Origin: Pseudomonadota bacterium
Lineage (GTDB): Bacteria > Pseudomonadota > Gammaproteobacteria > Steroidobacterales > Steroidobacteraceae
Reading direction: 5' to 3'
DNA length: 37,934 nucleotides
Assembly (NCBI GenBank): GCA_025360865.1
Contig: JANYBG010000085.1
Span: 1 to 37,934, forward strand
Both the position numbers and the translations under genes were made by a program. Positions 18,927 through 27,444 of the stretch are shown here, one piece after another. How positions within the stretch are numbered: position 1 is the first letter of the stretch; every line of letters begins with the position of its first letter. The notes under the pieces are model-generated. The model was not told the DNA's origin. It saw nothing but the letters and a program-made list of their open reading frames with translations, and did no database searches.

Positions 18927-19586
18927 CTAGACAGTCCGCTCAATGTGCGCGCGCTTGGCCGCGTTCGTGAACCGGTAGAAGCGCCGCAACTCCGCCAGCA
19001 CAGGCGCCTCGCGTCCCCGCCTGTGCCTCCGCTCGCGCTCGAGCGAGCGCTCCAGGTGACGGCAGAAGCGACCCGCGTAGCCGCTCGCCTCGCGATACAG
19101 GCCCGCGCGCGCACCCACACTGGGATCGAACCCGACGCGCTCGAACAGCAGGCGCCGCAGCTCCAGTGGAAAGTGTCCTGGGTCCTGGCGACGCAGCAGC
19201 CAGTGGCTGACGACGAACTTGTCCACCTCCGCCTGCATCTCCATTTCTAGCAGCGACACCGCCCTGTCGTGGCTCGCGTTCCATGCCAGATATACGAAGT
19301 GGCTGACGCCCTCAAGCGCCGTGAGGCAGTCGGCGACGTTGCCGCCATGCAGGCGCTCGAGCGGGTCGGCGTGCGCGAGCCGCGCCAGCAACGCCGGGTC
19401 CAGGTACAGGGAGACTCCCAGCTCGCCCTCGGCGACCAGAGCGACCAGAAGTTCCTCCTCGGCGTGACCGCCACGAGCCGCGCGCGGCAGCTGGCAGCGG
19501 TCGGTCACCAGGAAGTCGTATACATCGTGCGCGACGCGCAGGTCGTAGATGCCGCCGAGCATTTCCTGAAGGCGCGAGAGCAGCAT
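18927..19586 (-). CDS. Uncharacterised protein, second gene of a conserved-looking pair
   Basis: From the ATG at 19586 the protein has 219 residues. It looks globular, with leucine-rich helices and no signal peptide or membrane segment: MLLSRLQEMLGGIYDL, VSLYLDPALLARLAH, LTALEGVSHFVYLAWNASHD, EMQAEVDKFVVSHWLL, a very basic stretch ERSLERERRHRRGRE, then LRRFYRFTNAAKRAHIERTV. I know no function. The start is 1 base after the stop of the preceding gene (TAGCATG), with no ribosome binding site of its own, so it is probably translated by coupling. The frame is open to 19688 but inside the neighbour. Confidence 0.82.
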   Translation of the reverse strand: MLLSRLQEMLGGIYDLRVAHDVYDFLVTDRCQLPRAARGGHAEEELLVALVAEGELGVSLYLDPALLARLAHADPLERLHGGNVADCLTALEGVSHFVYLAWNASHDRAVSLLEMEMQAEVDKFVVSHWLLRRQDPGHFPLELRRLLFERVGFDPSVGARAGLYREASGYAGRFCRHLERSLERERRHRRGREAPVLAELRRFYRFTNAAKRAHIERTV

Positions 19587-19587
19587 G

Positions 19588-20211
19588 CTAGTGCGCGAAG
19601 GTGGTCCGACCAGCGGTGGTTGGATCCACGCCCAGGCGCTTAAGTGACTCGAAGCAGCGTGCGCTGCCGGTCTTAAGCCAGATCTCATACAGGCGCAGGA
19701 TGTCGCGGTCCGAATGCCGCTGGGAACTCTCGCTGATCTCGTTCAGAGCATCCACGAGCGGCTGGAATTTAATGGCCAGCTCGGCGAACACGCCGGCCAG
19801 CACGCGCCGGCTGCCGCGCGCGGTCGCCTCCGCCAGCGCCCCATAGGCGCGGCCACCCATGGCGATGTGATAGTCGATGTCGATCAGCTTCGCGGCGAAT
19901 CCCTGCGCGAAGAAGCCGGCGATGAAGAGCGAGACATCGCCCAGTCGCTGCAGCGCGTGATGGCGGGCGGGCGCGGATGGCGCCTCCAGCGCATCACAGA
20001 GCATCACGGCCAGGGGCTTCAAGCGCGGGCCGGCTGGGGTGTCGTCATAAAGACTCTCCGCGCGCGCGAACAGGGTCAGCAGGTTGACGACGTACTGCTC
20101 GGTCTGCTCCTCGACGGTGACACGCTGTTTCACCAGCGCCCCGTGCACGCAGTCCCGGAAGAATTCACGCAAGCTCGGCACGGCCAGCACCGACTTCCCG
20201 GTCTCATCCAT
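19588..20211 (-). CDS. Uncharacterised helical protein, first gene of the pair
   Basis: A 207-residue soluble protein, predicted mainly helical: VPSLREFFRDCVHGALVKQR, EEQTEQYVVNLLTLFARAES, LQRLGDVSLFIAGFFAQGFA, KLIDIDYHIAMGGRAYGALA, VFAELAIKFQPLVDALNEI, SDRDILRLYEIWLKTGSARC. I recall similar pairs in other proteobacteria and myxobacteria but no assigned role. The ATG at 20211 is chosen because AGGAGG lies 6 bases upstream; an in-frame GTG at 20226 would absorb that site. It leads the pair with the gene at 18927-19586, and an 8-bp inverted repeat sits in its upstream region. Confidence 0.87.
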   Translation of the reverse strand: MDETGKSVLAVPSLREFFRDCVHGALVKQRVTVEEQTEQYVVNLLTLFARAESLYDDTPAGPRLKPLAVMLCDALEAPSAPARHHALQRLGDVSLFIAGFFAQGFAAKLIDIDYHIAMGGRAYGALAEATARGSRRVLAGVFAELAIKFQPLVDALNEISESSQRHSDRDILRLYEIWLKTGSARCFESLKRLGVDPTTAGRTTFAH

Positions 20212-20292
20212 CCTCAACCTCCTCACCCATGGGGAGCGGCCCAGGCGTCGCCAGCTTCCCCCGCGCGCGCGGGCGAATCAGTGATGCACTGC

Positions 20293-20327
20293 GCCAATCC
20301 GAACTGCGAGTCGGCGGTAGGATTGGC
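20293..20327. repeat. 8-bp inverted repeat upstream of the unknown pair
   Basis: GCCAATCC and GGATTGGC are perfect inverted copies separated by 19 bases, centred about 100 bases before the start at 20211. A second short one, AGCAC-N6-GTGCT, is at 20332-20347. They may be operator sites or a leader hairpin. The gap 20212-20452 holds no gene that I can support. Confidence 0.35.
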
Positions 20328-20452
20328 AGCGAGCACGGGACAGTGCTAACAATCCCGCGCGGAACGGCACCATGGATCAAGGCGCGAGATGCGCGCCCCG
20401 GGCGGAGATTCGAGGGCCGGCTCGCGCCCCCGCGGCCAGTCAGTCCCCGGGT

Positions 20453-21142
20453 CTAGGTCCCGAGCGCATCCGCCAGTTCCGAGCAGTTGGTGACGGTGAG
20501 GTCCGCCGGCGCGAATCGCGGTGGCCAGGGGTGCGCGCGGCGATTCATCCATACCGTGAGAAGACCCGCCGCGCGGGCGGCTTCGACATCCAGCGCCGGG
20601 TCATCGCCGACATAGACCACCTGCGCCGGCTCCAGAGCGAGCTCGCGCGCCAGGCGCTCGAAGCAGCGCCGGTCGGGCTTCGCCGCGCCGACCTGGCGGG
20701 CGTTCAGCGACAGCGCGAACAGATGGTCGAGCCCAATGCGCGCCAACTCCGCGTTGCCGTTGCTGAGCGAGGCCAGAGGGAAGCGACGCCTGAGGCGCTC
20801 GAGCGCCGGCACGACGTCGGGGAGCACGTCCACCTCGCAGCGCGCCGCGATGAACACCTCGAAAGCGCGCTCGGCGATGTCCTCCTGATAACCGTGCTGG
20901 CGCGCGTGCCCGGCGAGGGCCGCGGTTCGCAGGTAGGTGAAGTCGTGGGCGTTGTGGGGTTCGCTGCGCGCGAGCTGTTGGCGTGCGCGGCGCATGTCCT
21001 CGGCCGAGACCCGCTCGGTGATGCGCGGGCAGCGGGTGCGAAGCCAGTCGAGCAGCCGCGCCTCAGCCCGCGCCAGCACTGGCTCGACGTCCCACAGTGT
21101 ATTATCGAGATCGAAGGCGATCGCGCGTACGTTGCTCAGCAC
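20453..21142 (-). CDS. HAD-family phosphatase
   Basis: A 229-residue haloacid dehalogenase-type hydrolase. Motif I is FDLDNT with nucleophile D11 and acid D13. A helical cap follows (~20-105), then motif II LASLSNGNAEL, motif III lysine in GAAKPDRRCF and motif IV YVGDDPALDVEAARAAG. It resembles YigB/YjjG-type enzymes that act on FMN, pyridoxal phosphate or nucleotides; the substrate cannot be told. The start is GTG, only 19 bases from the divergent GST ATG, so their promoters must overlap or be elsewhere. Confidence 0.92.
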   Translation of the reverse strand: MLSNVRAIAFDLDNTLWDVEPVLARAEARLLDWLRTRCPRITERVSAEDMRRARQQLARSEPHNAHDFTYLRTAALAGHARQHGYQEDIAERAFEVFIAARCEVDVLPDVVPALERLRRRFPLASLSNGNAELARIGLDHLFALSLNARQVGAAKPDRRCFERLARELALEPAQVVYVGDDPALDVEAARAAGLLTVWMNRRAHPWPPRFAPADLTVTNCSELADALGT

Positions 21143-21161
21143 TCGCGGAGGTTAACATCCC

Positions 21162-21812
21162 ATGGCGTCGCTCACGCTCATCATCGGCAACAAGAATTAC
21201 TCGTCCTGGTCACTGCGACCCTGGCTGTTCATGAAACACCAGGGCGTGGATTTCGATGAGGTGCTGATCCCGCTGGATACCCCCACTACCCGCGAGACCA
21301 TCGACAAGTACGGGCCGAGCGGCCGGGTGCCGGTACTGCGCAAGGGCGCCCTGGCCATCTGGGATTCGCTGGCGATCTGCGAGTACGTCGCGGAAGCCTC
21401 AGGTGGGGGCTGGCCAAAGGCGGCGGAGACGCGCGCGATCGCCCGCTCAGTGAGCGCCGAGATGCACTCGGGATTCGCGAACCTGCGCGCGTTGTGGCCG
21501 ATGAACGCCCGCGCGCGCAATCGCCGCACGGCGATGACCGGGCTGCTACAGGCGGACATCGGGCGGATCGACGAGATCTGGAACGACTGCCGCGCGCGCT
21601 TCGGCGCCGGCGGTCCATGGCTCTTCGGCGAGTACAGCATCGCCGACGCCATGTACGCCCCGGTCGCGCTACGCTTCAACACCTATGGGGCGGATATCTC
21701 GCAGACGGCGCGCTGGTACATCGCCAGCGTCCTCGAGGATCCGGTCATGCAGGAGTGGCTCGCCGCGGCCAAGCGCGAGACCTGGAGCTATCCGGCCAGC
21801 GAAGTCGGCTGA
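21162..21812 (+). CDS. Glutathione S-transferase family protein
   Basis: A 216-residue GST unlike the one at 9822-10487. N-domain: LTLIIGNKNYSSWSLRPWLF (Ser in the SSWS loop as likely catalytic residue), the cis-Pro region SGRVPVLRKGAL and the glutathione-binding IWDSLAICEYVAE. C-domain: helical with GAGGPWLFGEYSIADAMYAP. The SSWSLR loop is typical of a proteobacterial GST subgroup often related to zeta-class enzymes. GGAGG lies 11 bases before the ATG. Confidence 0.9.
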   Translation: MASLTLIIGNKNYSSWSLRPWLFMKHQGVDFDEVLIPLDTPTTRETIDKYGPSGRVPVLRKGALAIWDSLAICEYVAEASGGGWPKAAETRAIARSVSAEMHSGFANLRALWPMNARARNRRTAMTGLLQADIGRIDEIWNDCRARFGAGGPWLFGEYSIADAMYAPVALRFNTYGADISQTARWYIASVLEDPVMQEWLAAAKRETWSYPASEVG

Positions 21813-21848
21813 GGCGTGGCGGTGACGCGCGCCGCTCGGCCTGCCTGC

Positions 21849-22382
21849 CTAGCGGACGATCCTGTCGCGCACCAGCACACGCTCACCGCGCACCTGCTGC
21901 GCGTCCTGCGTGTAGATCTCCGTGATGACCATCCGGTCACCGCTGAGCACGAAGTGACGCAGCTGGTCTGTGCCTCGCATGTTGGCTACGTTCGTGCCCT
22001 GGACATGTACAACGTACGTGCCGCTGTTCATATCCACGGTATAGGTACCGAAATAGGAGCAGTACCAGTCTGGGTTGCAGCTGTCAGGATCCAGATCGGG
22101 GTTGGGCAACTTGGCGCCGGGAGGGTTGCGCATCAGACTCACTGAGACGTGACCGTCGGCGGTGAAGGTGAACACGCCGATCGGCTGCGCGCCGAACGCC
22201 TCCACCGCGGGGCCGTGCTCGGGAGTGTCGCGGTAGCTGACCAGCCGCCAGCTGCCCACCAGCGGGCTGGCCGCGTCGCTCGCCACGGCGGACCCCCGGG
22301 AACCCTGGCCCACGAGTGCCACGAACAACAGGGCGAGCGCCACCGAAGCACTGTGTAACCAACGGCGCGCGGAGGCTTTCAT
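21849..22382 (-). CDS. Exported lipocalin-like protein
   Basis: A 177-residue protein with an N-terminal signal (ASVALALLFVALVGQG, likely cut before residue ~35) and one lipocalin-like beta-barrel domain: LVGSWRLVSYRDTPEH, IGVFTFTADGHVSVSLMRNP, FGTYTVDMNSGTYVVHVQGT and RMVITE. This is the small-ligand lipocalin-like class found in many bacteria, usually without assigned ligand. Cys residues in the DSCNPDWYCS loop could form a periplasmic disulfide. The ATG at 22382 begins the signal peptide; the frame upstream lies in the S9 peptidase gene. It is divergent from that gene. Confidence 0.85.
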   Translation of the reverse strand: MKASARRWLHSASVALALLFVALVGQGSRGSAVASDAASPLVGSWRLVSYRDTPEHGPAVEAFGAQPIGVFTFTADGHVSVSLMRNPPGAKLPNPDLDPDSCNPDWYCSYFGTYTVDMNSGTYVVHVQGTNVANMRGTDQLRHFVLSGDRMVITEIYTQDAQQVRGERVLVRDRIVR

Positions 22383-22421
22383 GAGGTCAACATAGCACAG
22401 AGAATTTTTCGCGTTCCTCGC

Positions 22422-22450
22422 TCCACAAAGCGCGTTGCTTCGTCTACATT
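22422..22450 (+). promoter_or_regulatory. Candidate promoter of the S9 peptidase gene
   Basis: TCCACA (22422-22427), 17 bases, TACATT (22445-22450); each hexamer matches consensus at four of six positions. It lies 29 bases before the ATG at 22480. Confidence 0.35.
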
Positions 22451-22479
22451 CGCGCATCGCACACGTCACGGAATCACTC

Positions 22480-24549
22480 ATGAACCGCCGCAGCCGAATC
22501 GTCCGCTCTCTCCTGGCCTGCGCGCTGGGCACATGGAGTGTCTGCGCGCTGGCCGCCCCGTCGGGATCCGCGATCACGGTCGAGGACCTGGTTCGACTCA
22601 AGCGCGTGAGCGACCCACAGATCTCCCCCGATGGCCGCTTGCTCGTATTCGTCCAGCGCGAGACGGACATGGAGGCCAACAAGGGCCGCACCAGCCTGTG
22701 GCTGCTGAATCTGGCGGAGCCCCATCCGGAGCCACTCCGTATCACCGCCTCCGCGGCGAGTGATTCCTCGCCACGCTGGGCGCCGGACAGCCGCACGCTC
22801 TATTTCCTGTCAGTGCGCTCGGCCAAGTCCGAGGTATGGCGCCTGGAACTGCCATCGACCGAAGCCCGCAAGGTCAGTGACTATCCGCTCGAGGTGGGGT
22901 CCATCAAGGTGTCCCCCAGCGGGGACCGCCTGGCGCTGTCGATGGAGGTCTTCCCGGACTGCGCCACGCTCGCGTGCACGAAGGAGCGACTGGATAAGCC
23001 CGCCAAGGAGAAATCCACCGGGCGCACGTACGAGCGGCTGTTCGTCCGCCACTGGGACGTGTGGAGCGATGGCACGCGGGCGCACCTGTTCAGCGCGCCG
23101 CTGAGCGCGGCCGGGGTGGGCGTGCCGGTTGATCTGTCCAAGGGCTTCGACGCCGATACCCCTGGCAAGCCCTTCGCCGGTGACGAGGAATACAGCTTCA
23201 GTCCCGACGGCAAGCGGCTGGTCTTCTCGGCGCGCAGCGCCGGACACACCGAGCCCTGGTCGACGAACTTCGACTTGTTCGAAGTGCCCAGCGACGGTGG
23301 CGCCGCGCCGGTGAACATCACGGCGGATGACCCCGCCTGGGACGCACAGCCGTTGTTTCTGGCCAACGGCGATCTCATCTGGCTGGCGCAGGACCGACCC
23401 GGATTCGAGTCCGACCGCTTCCATATCGTCATGCGCGATGCGCGCAGCGGTGTGGTGCGCTCGGTCACGGGTGGCTGGGATCGCTCGGTCGCGCACCTGG
23501 GCGCAAGCCCGGACGGGCACGCGCTGGTGGTGAGCGCGGACGAGAACGGCCAGCGCTGCCTTTTCGTCGTGGACCCCAGGACTGGCGCGACCCGCAAGAT
23601 CGTCGGTGACGGCGAGGCGGAGGAATTCACCGTGAGCGGCGAGCGCGTGCTGTTCACGCACGCAAGCCTCGCCGCCCCGGCCGACCTGTTCAGCGTGTCA
23701 TTGGGCGGCGGCCCGATGCGGCGCCTCACCGAGGTGAACGCCGCGGCGCTTAGCGACCGGCGCCTGAGCGAGTTCGAGCAGTTCAGCTTCCCCGGCTGGC
23801 ACGATGAGATCGTCCACGGCTACGTGATGAAGCCGCACGGCTTTGAGCCGGGCCACCGCTACCCGGTCGCCTTCCTGGTGCACGGCGGCCCGCAGTCGAG
23901 CATGCAGAACCTCTGGACCTACCGTTGGAACGCGCAGACCCTCGCCGGCGCCGGCTACGCGGTGGTGATGATCGACTTCCACGGTTCCCCCGGATACGGG
24001 CAGGCGTTCACCGATTCGATCAGCCACGACTGGGGCGGCAAGCCGCTCGTTGACCTGCAGAAGGGCCTGGCCGCGGCCATGCAGCGCTACCCGTGGCTCG
24101 ACGGCGAGCGCGCCTGCGCGCTCGGGGCCTCTTACGGCGGTTTCATGATGAACTGGATCGAGGGCAACTGGCCCGACCGATTCCGCTGCATCGTCAATCA
24201 CGACGGCCTGTTCGACCAGCGGATGATGTACTACGCCACCGAGGAGATATGGTTCCCGGAGTGGGAGTTCGGCGGCCCGCAGTACGAGAACCCGCAGGCC
24301 TATGAGGCCGTCAATCCAGTGAACTTCGTGGACAAGTGGCGCACACCGATGCTCGTGATCCACGGGCAGCGCGATTTCCGCATTCCCTACACGCAGGGAC
24401 TGGCCGCCTTCACCGCGCTGCAGCGGCGCGGCATCGAAAGCAAGCTGCTGATATTCCCGGATGAGAACCACTGGGTACTCAGGCCCGCCAACAGCATCCA
24501 GTGGTACCACACCGTGCTCGACTGGCTCGACGCGCACCTGAAGAACTGA
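22480..24549 (+). CDS. Exported S9 prolyl-oligopeptidase-family peptidase
   Basis: A 689-residue periplasmic serine peptidase of the acylaminoacyl-peptidase/DPP type. A signal peptide (1-~25, ending VCALA-AP) precedes a beta-propeller (~35-390; WD-like repeats such as VSDPQISPDGRLLVFVQRET and EEYSFSPDGKRLVFSARSAG) and an alpha/beta-hydrolase domain (~410-689). The catalytic triad is S551 (GASYGG), D632 (HGQRDFRIP) and H664 (DENHWV). Likely function: cleavage of peptides or removal of N-terminal residues in the periplasm, perhaps for nutrient use. The frame is open to 22435, but the signal peptide starts at 22480. Confidence 0.94.
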   Translation: MNRRSRIVRSLLACALGTWSVCALAAPSGSAITVEDLVRLKRVSDPQISPDGRLLVFVQRETDMEANKGRTSLWLLNLAEPHPEPLRITASAASDSSPRWAPDSRTLYFLSVRSAKSEVWRLELPSTEARKVSDYPLEVGSIKVSPSGDRLALSMEVFPDCATLACTKERLDKPAKEKSTGRTYERLFVRHWDVWSDGTRAHLFSAPLSAAGVGVPVDLSKGFDADTPGKPFAGDEEYSFSPDGKRLVFSARSAGHTEPWSTNFDLFEVPSDGGAAPVNITADDPAWDAQPLFLANGDLIWLAQDRPGFESDRFHIVMRDARSGVVRSVTGGWDRSVAHLGASPDGHALVVSADENGQRCLFVVDPRTGATRKIVGDGEAEEFTVSGERVLFTHASLAAPADLFSVSLGGGPMRRLTEVNAAALSDRRLSEFEQFSFPGWHDEIVHGYVMKPHGFEPGHRYPVAFLVHGGPQSSMQNLWTYRWNAQTLAGAGYAVVMIDFHGSPGYGQAFTDSISHDWGGKPLVDLQKGLAAAMQRYPWLDGERACALGASYGGFMMNWIEGNWPDRFRCIVNHDGLFDQRMMYYATEEIWFPEWEFGGPQYENPQAYEAVNPVNFVDKWRTPMLVIHGQRDFRIPYTQGLAAFTALQRRGIESKLLIFPDENHWVLRPANSIQWYHTVLDWLDAHLKN

Positions 24550-24570
24550 GCAACCCGCGCGACAGGAGAA

Positions 24571-24595
24571 CGCCTGGCCGCGCCACGGCCAGGCG
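24571..24595. terminator. Perfect 10-bp hairpin between convergent genes
   Basis: CGCCTGGCCG-CGCCA-CGGCCAGGCG is a perfect stem-loop between the S9 peptidase and the CpeT-like lipoprotein, which converge. No T-run follows on either strand, so it would act as a transcript-end hairpin or barrier rather than a classical terminator. Confidence 0.45.
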
Positions 24596-24630
24596 CGCAC
24601 GGCGCGGCGCCGCCGGGCACACGGTTCAGC

Positions 24631-25236
24631 TCAGCGCTTGGAGCGCAGAAACCTGAACCCCGACAGCATCAGACTGTTGGGTGTGAGTTCGGCGACGACA
24701 AGGTCGGTCTGGCCGCTCGTGCTGTGGCAGCGCTTCATGTCGTGCGTGGCGATGAATACCTCGTCGCTCTTCTTCTTCCACAGGAATTCGCAGCCCGCGC
24801 TCCGTGTGTCCTCCGCGACGAGACCGGAGAAGAGTTCCGGATGGAGCCCCGCGTCGCGCCAGCGGTCGGGGTCGTCGAACTCATAGTCGAGGCCGACGAT
24901 GCCGTTCTTCTCGTCGTAGTCGAAGCTGAACATGCGGGCGCTCAGGACGCGATGCGCATCGTTCGCCGCGCTCTCCTGAATATAGAACACGTGGTGGCCC
25001 AGCCGCGGCGCGTTCACCTGCATGATCCGCATGGCGATGGCATCGTGCGCCGGGTGACCACCCTGCTTGGACTCCTGCGCCACCTGCGCGCTGTTGTCGT
25101 ACTTGCCCGGCAGCCAGGCGAACATCTCGCTCATCTCATCCTCGCGCAGCTTCTGCTGGTCGGCGCATGCGCCCAGCAGGCTCCCGAGCGCGAGAAGCGC
25201 GGCGGCGATGAGGGGACGAATTCCGCGTTCAACCAT
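24631..25236 (-). CDS. CpeT-like lipoprotein
   Basis: A 201-residue lipoprotein (LLGAC, Cys24) with a CpeT/CpcT-like barrel: EMFAWLPGKYDNSAQVAQES, HHVFYIQESA, RVLSARMFSFDYDEKNGIVG, CEFLWKKKSDEVFIATHDMK and LMLSGFRFLRSKR. CpeT proteins attach bilins in cyanobacteria, but proteobacterial members are of unknown role and this one is exported. Its ATG overlaps the stop of the ATP-grasp gene by 8 bases, so the two are coupled. The frame upstream of the ATG is inside that gene. Confidence 0.85.
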   Translation of the reverse strand: MVERGIRPLIAAALLALGSLLGACADQQKLREDEMSEMFAWLPGKYDNSAQVAQESKQGGHPAHDAIAMRIMQVNAPRLGHHVFYIQESAANDAHRVLSARMFSFDYDEKNGIVGLDYEFDDPDRWRDAGLHPELFSGLVAEDTRSAGCEFLWKKKSDEVFIATHDMKRCHSTSGQTDLVVAELTPNSLMLSGFRFLRSKR

Positions 25237-26263
25237 AAGAAGCCCGCCACTGTGCGCGATATTTGAGGCCGAGATCCATGAGCCGCTCCAGCAGCTGCGC
25301 GTAAGGCAGCCCGCTGGCGCGCGCGGACTCGGCGAAGTCCTCCGCAGCCTCCAGGTTCGGGTTGGCGTTCGCCTCAAGCACGTACACCTGTCCCTGGTCG
25401 GTCACGCGGAAATCCATGCGAGCATAACCGGACATGCCAAGGGCCCGATAGATACGCCGCGACAGGCGGTCGAGCATCGCCAGCACCGGCGCCGGCAGGT
25501 CCTCCGCGGCGTGCGTGGTGATGCCGTACTTCGCCTGGTAGCGCTTGTCCCACTTCACCTTGCGCGTGGCGATGCCGGCGAGTGAGTCGGGCATGGAGCC
25601 GAAGACCATCTCCCACACCGGCAGACGGGTGAGGCGCTCGTTGCCCAGCACCCCGACGTAGAGCTCGCGTCCCTCGATGTACTCCTCCACCAGCGCATCG
25701 GACTTCACCTGCTCATGCACGAACTCGATGCGCTCCTGGAGCTTCGCGGCATCCTCCACCACGGAGGCCTGCGCGATACCCAGCGAGGCGTCGTCACTGG
25801 TGGACTTGACGAACAGCGGAAAACGCAGTTTCTTGGGCACATGGAAGCGCGCGGCGCGCCGGAACACGGCGAACTGCGGGGTGGCGATGCGATGGAACTG
25901 CAGCAGCTGCTTTGACAGTGACTTGTCGCGCGACAGCAGCAGACCGCGCGGGTTGCAGCCGGTGTAGGGCTGACGCATAAGCTCGAGGAAGGCCACGACG
26001 TGCTGGTCGTAAGTGCCGATGCCGTCGAACTCCTCAAGCAGGTTGAAGACGATGTCCGGCTCCCAGTCCGCGATGGCGCTGCGCATCTCGGTGAGGCTGT
26101 CGAGGACGCCGAGGCAACGCACCTCATGGCCGCGCTTGCGCAGCGTCGTGATGACGTCGTACTCGGTGCGCCACTCCTCGATCTCCTTGTCGGTGTGGCC
26201 CTCCAGGGTCTCCGGCGGCACCAGGCTCGCGTGCACCACCACGAGCGTGCGCAGTGACTTCAC
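25229..26263 (-). CDS. ATP-grasp ligase related to D-Ala-D-Ala ligase
   Basis: A 344-residue ATP-grasp enzyme. Visible parts: EPDIVFNLLEEFDGIGTYDQ (N-terminal pre-ATP domain), TGCNPRGLLLSRDKSLSKQL, ATP-binding Lys in FPLFVKSTSDDASLGIA, EEYIEGRELYVGVLG, and the Mg-binding end ARMDFRV...VLEANANPNLE with E297, N299 and N301. The fold and motifs are those of the Ddl group, but it is not a standard cell wall Ddl: the substrate loop differs and it sits with a peptidase. It likely joins an amino acid or peptide carboxylate to an amine. The start is GTG, overlapping the metallopeptidase stop (26260-26263). Confidence 0.88.
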   Translation of the reverse strand: MKSLRTLVVVHASLVPPETLEGHTDKEIEEWRTEYDVITTLRKRGHEVRCLGVLDSLTEMRSAIADWEPDIVFNLLEEFDGIGTYDQHVVAFLELMRQPYTGCNPRGLLLSRDKSLSKQLLQFHRIATPQFAVFRRAARFHVPKKLRFPLFVKSTSDDASLGIAQASVVEDAAKLQERIEFVHEQVKSDALVEEYIEGRELYVGVLGNERLTRLPVWEMVFGSMPDSLAGIATRKVKWDKRYQAKYGITTHAAEDLPAPVLAMLDRLSRRIYRALGMSGYARMDFRVTDQGQVYVLEANANPNLEAAEDFAESARASGLPYAQLLERLMDLGLKYRAQWRASYG

Positions 26264-27339
26264 AGGGACAAGTGCGGCGTCTCGCCCTGGGAATACAGTC
26301 CGGTGAGCCGCTCGAGCATCCAGCGCGAGTAGCGCTTGGCGTCACGCTGGTTGCCGCGCACGTACAGCCGCAGATGCTTGGAGCGCTCGATCAGCATGCG
26401 CAGCACCTGCTCGACGCTGTACGGGTCGATCTTGAGGGTGCGCGCGACGGCGTTAACGAGCGTGCGCGACTGCGCGCGCAGCAGCGTCGCCGCCTTGACG
26501 CTCTGGCGACGCCGGCGCTCCTGCGTGAAGGCACGGCGCAGCAGCTCATCAGCGAGTCCCCGGCGAATCTGCCGGTTGTGGGCGAGCTTGCGCTGGTAGT
26601 GCTGCGCGAGCGTGCGCGTGTCCTGCTCCAGCGGCTCGATGCGTGTGCGGTTGCGCACCGGCGCGGGCCGGTCGCGCACGCTCGCCACCAGTTCGTCGAC
26701 GGCCTTGAGCTTGTGCAGGGCGGGCCAGCCCGCGTAATCCTTGCGCCAGCCGGACTTGGGGGTCAGCCACACCGCGAACGTCTCGGCGAAGTCCTCGGTC
26801 GGGTGCGCCTGCGCATACCACTCGCCCAGGTGCTGCACGTAGCGGCGGCTGCCCGCGCGCGCGCGGTAGCGCGCCGGGTACGGGAGCGACGCGGGACCGA
26901 AGACCTCGCGCCAGCGCTTGCGGCGGCGCAGCCGGTAGGCGTTGTCGATCGCATGGCCCGCCTCGTGGCGCAGGATGCGCATCAGCAGGCGCGAATTACC
27001 GCCCTCAGCCTCGTGCATGATGCGGCGCTCAAGTCGCTCCAGGCGCGGGTGCGCGAGGTAGAACGGCATCGCGATGCCCGGCACGCCATCGGGCGAGAAC
27101 CACTCCTCGGAGAGCCACACGTGCGGGCGCGTGCTGATGCCGCGACGCTCGAGGTCCGCGTAGAGGCGGCGTACGTGCCTGCCCAGCGGCGAGCGCTCGA
27201 TCGAGAGCTTCAGATCGCAGAAGCGCTTCTTCAGCAGCTCCGCATCCGGCAGGCGCGCCCAGGCGCGCACGCCCGCGGCGCGCCGCAGCGGGCGTCGGGC
27301 GGCGGGTGCAAGGCGGCCGGTGGCGCGTGCCTGGGACAT
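26260..27339 (-). CDS. Putative zinc metallopeptidase
   Basis: A 359-residue soluble protein with the zinc motif HEAGH (125-129), and a probable third ligand in the helix HPTEDFAETFAVWL (E182 or E186), giving a gluzincin-like arrangement as in the putative zinc-binding metallopeptidase (Mx) family. Around it are YADLERRGISTRPHVWLSEE, PGIAMPFYLAHP, MHEAEGGNSRLLMRIL, and RYVQHLGEWYAQ. The basic N-terminus (1-30) does not look like a signal peptide. The C-terminal ~150 residues are strongly basic and helical. It overlaps the ATP-grasp gene by 4 bases. The same pairing occurs elsewhere to my recollection, without a known product. Confidence 0.85.
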   Translation of the reverse strand: MSQARATGRLAPAARRPLRRAAGVRAWARLPDAELLKKRFCDLKLSIERSPLGRHVRRLYADLERRGISTRPHVWLSEEWFSPDGVPGIAMPFYLAHPRLERLERRIMHEAEGGNSRLLMRILRHEAGHAIDNAYRLRRRKRWREVFGPASLPYPARYRARAGSRRYVQHLGEWYAQAHPTEDFAETFAVWLTPKSGWRKDYAGWPALHKLKAVDELVASVRDRPAPVRNRTRIEPLEQDTRTLAQHYQRKLAHNRQIRRGLADELLRRAFTQERRRRQSVKAATLLRAQSRTLVNAVARTLKIDPYSVEQVLRMLIERSKHLRLYVRGNQRDAKRYSRWMLERLTGLYSQGETPHLSL

Positions 27340-27444
27340 CCGTGCGGTGGCAACTTAGGCGAAGGAAAACGAGAGGCGGGCAGCTTACGACAGCCGCGGG
27401 CGCGCTGTCTGCCGGCCGCCGGCGCGGATTTTCGTCGCGTGCGC

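Noticed and set aside
20332-20347. CIRCE heat-shock element (TTAGCACT-like start)
   Set aside because: Only TTAGCACT and a short GTGCT arm match on the minus strand; the 9-bp arms and 9-base spacer of CIRCE are absent.
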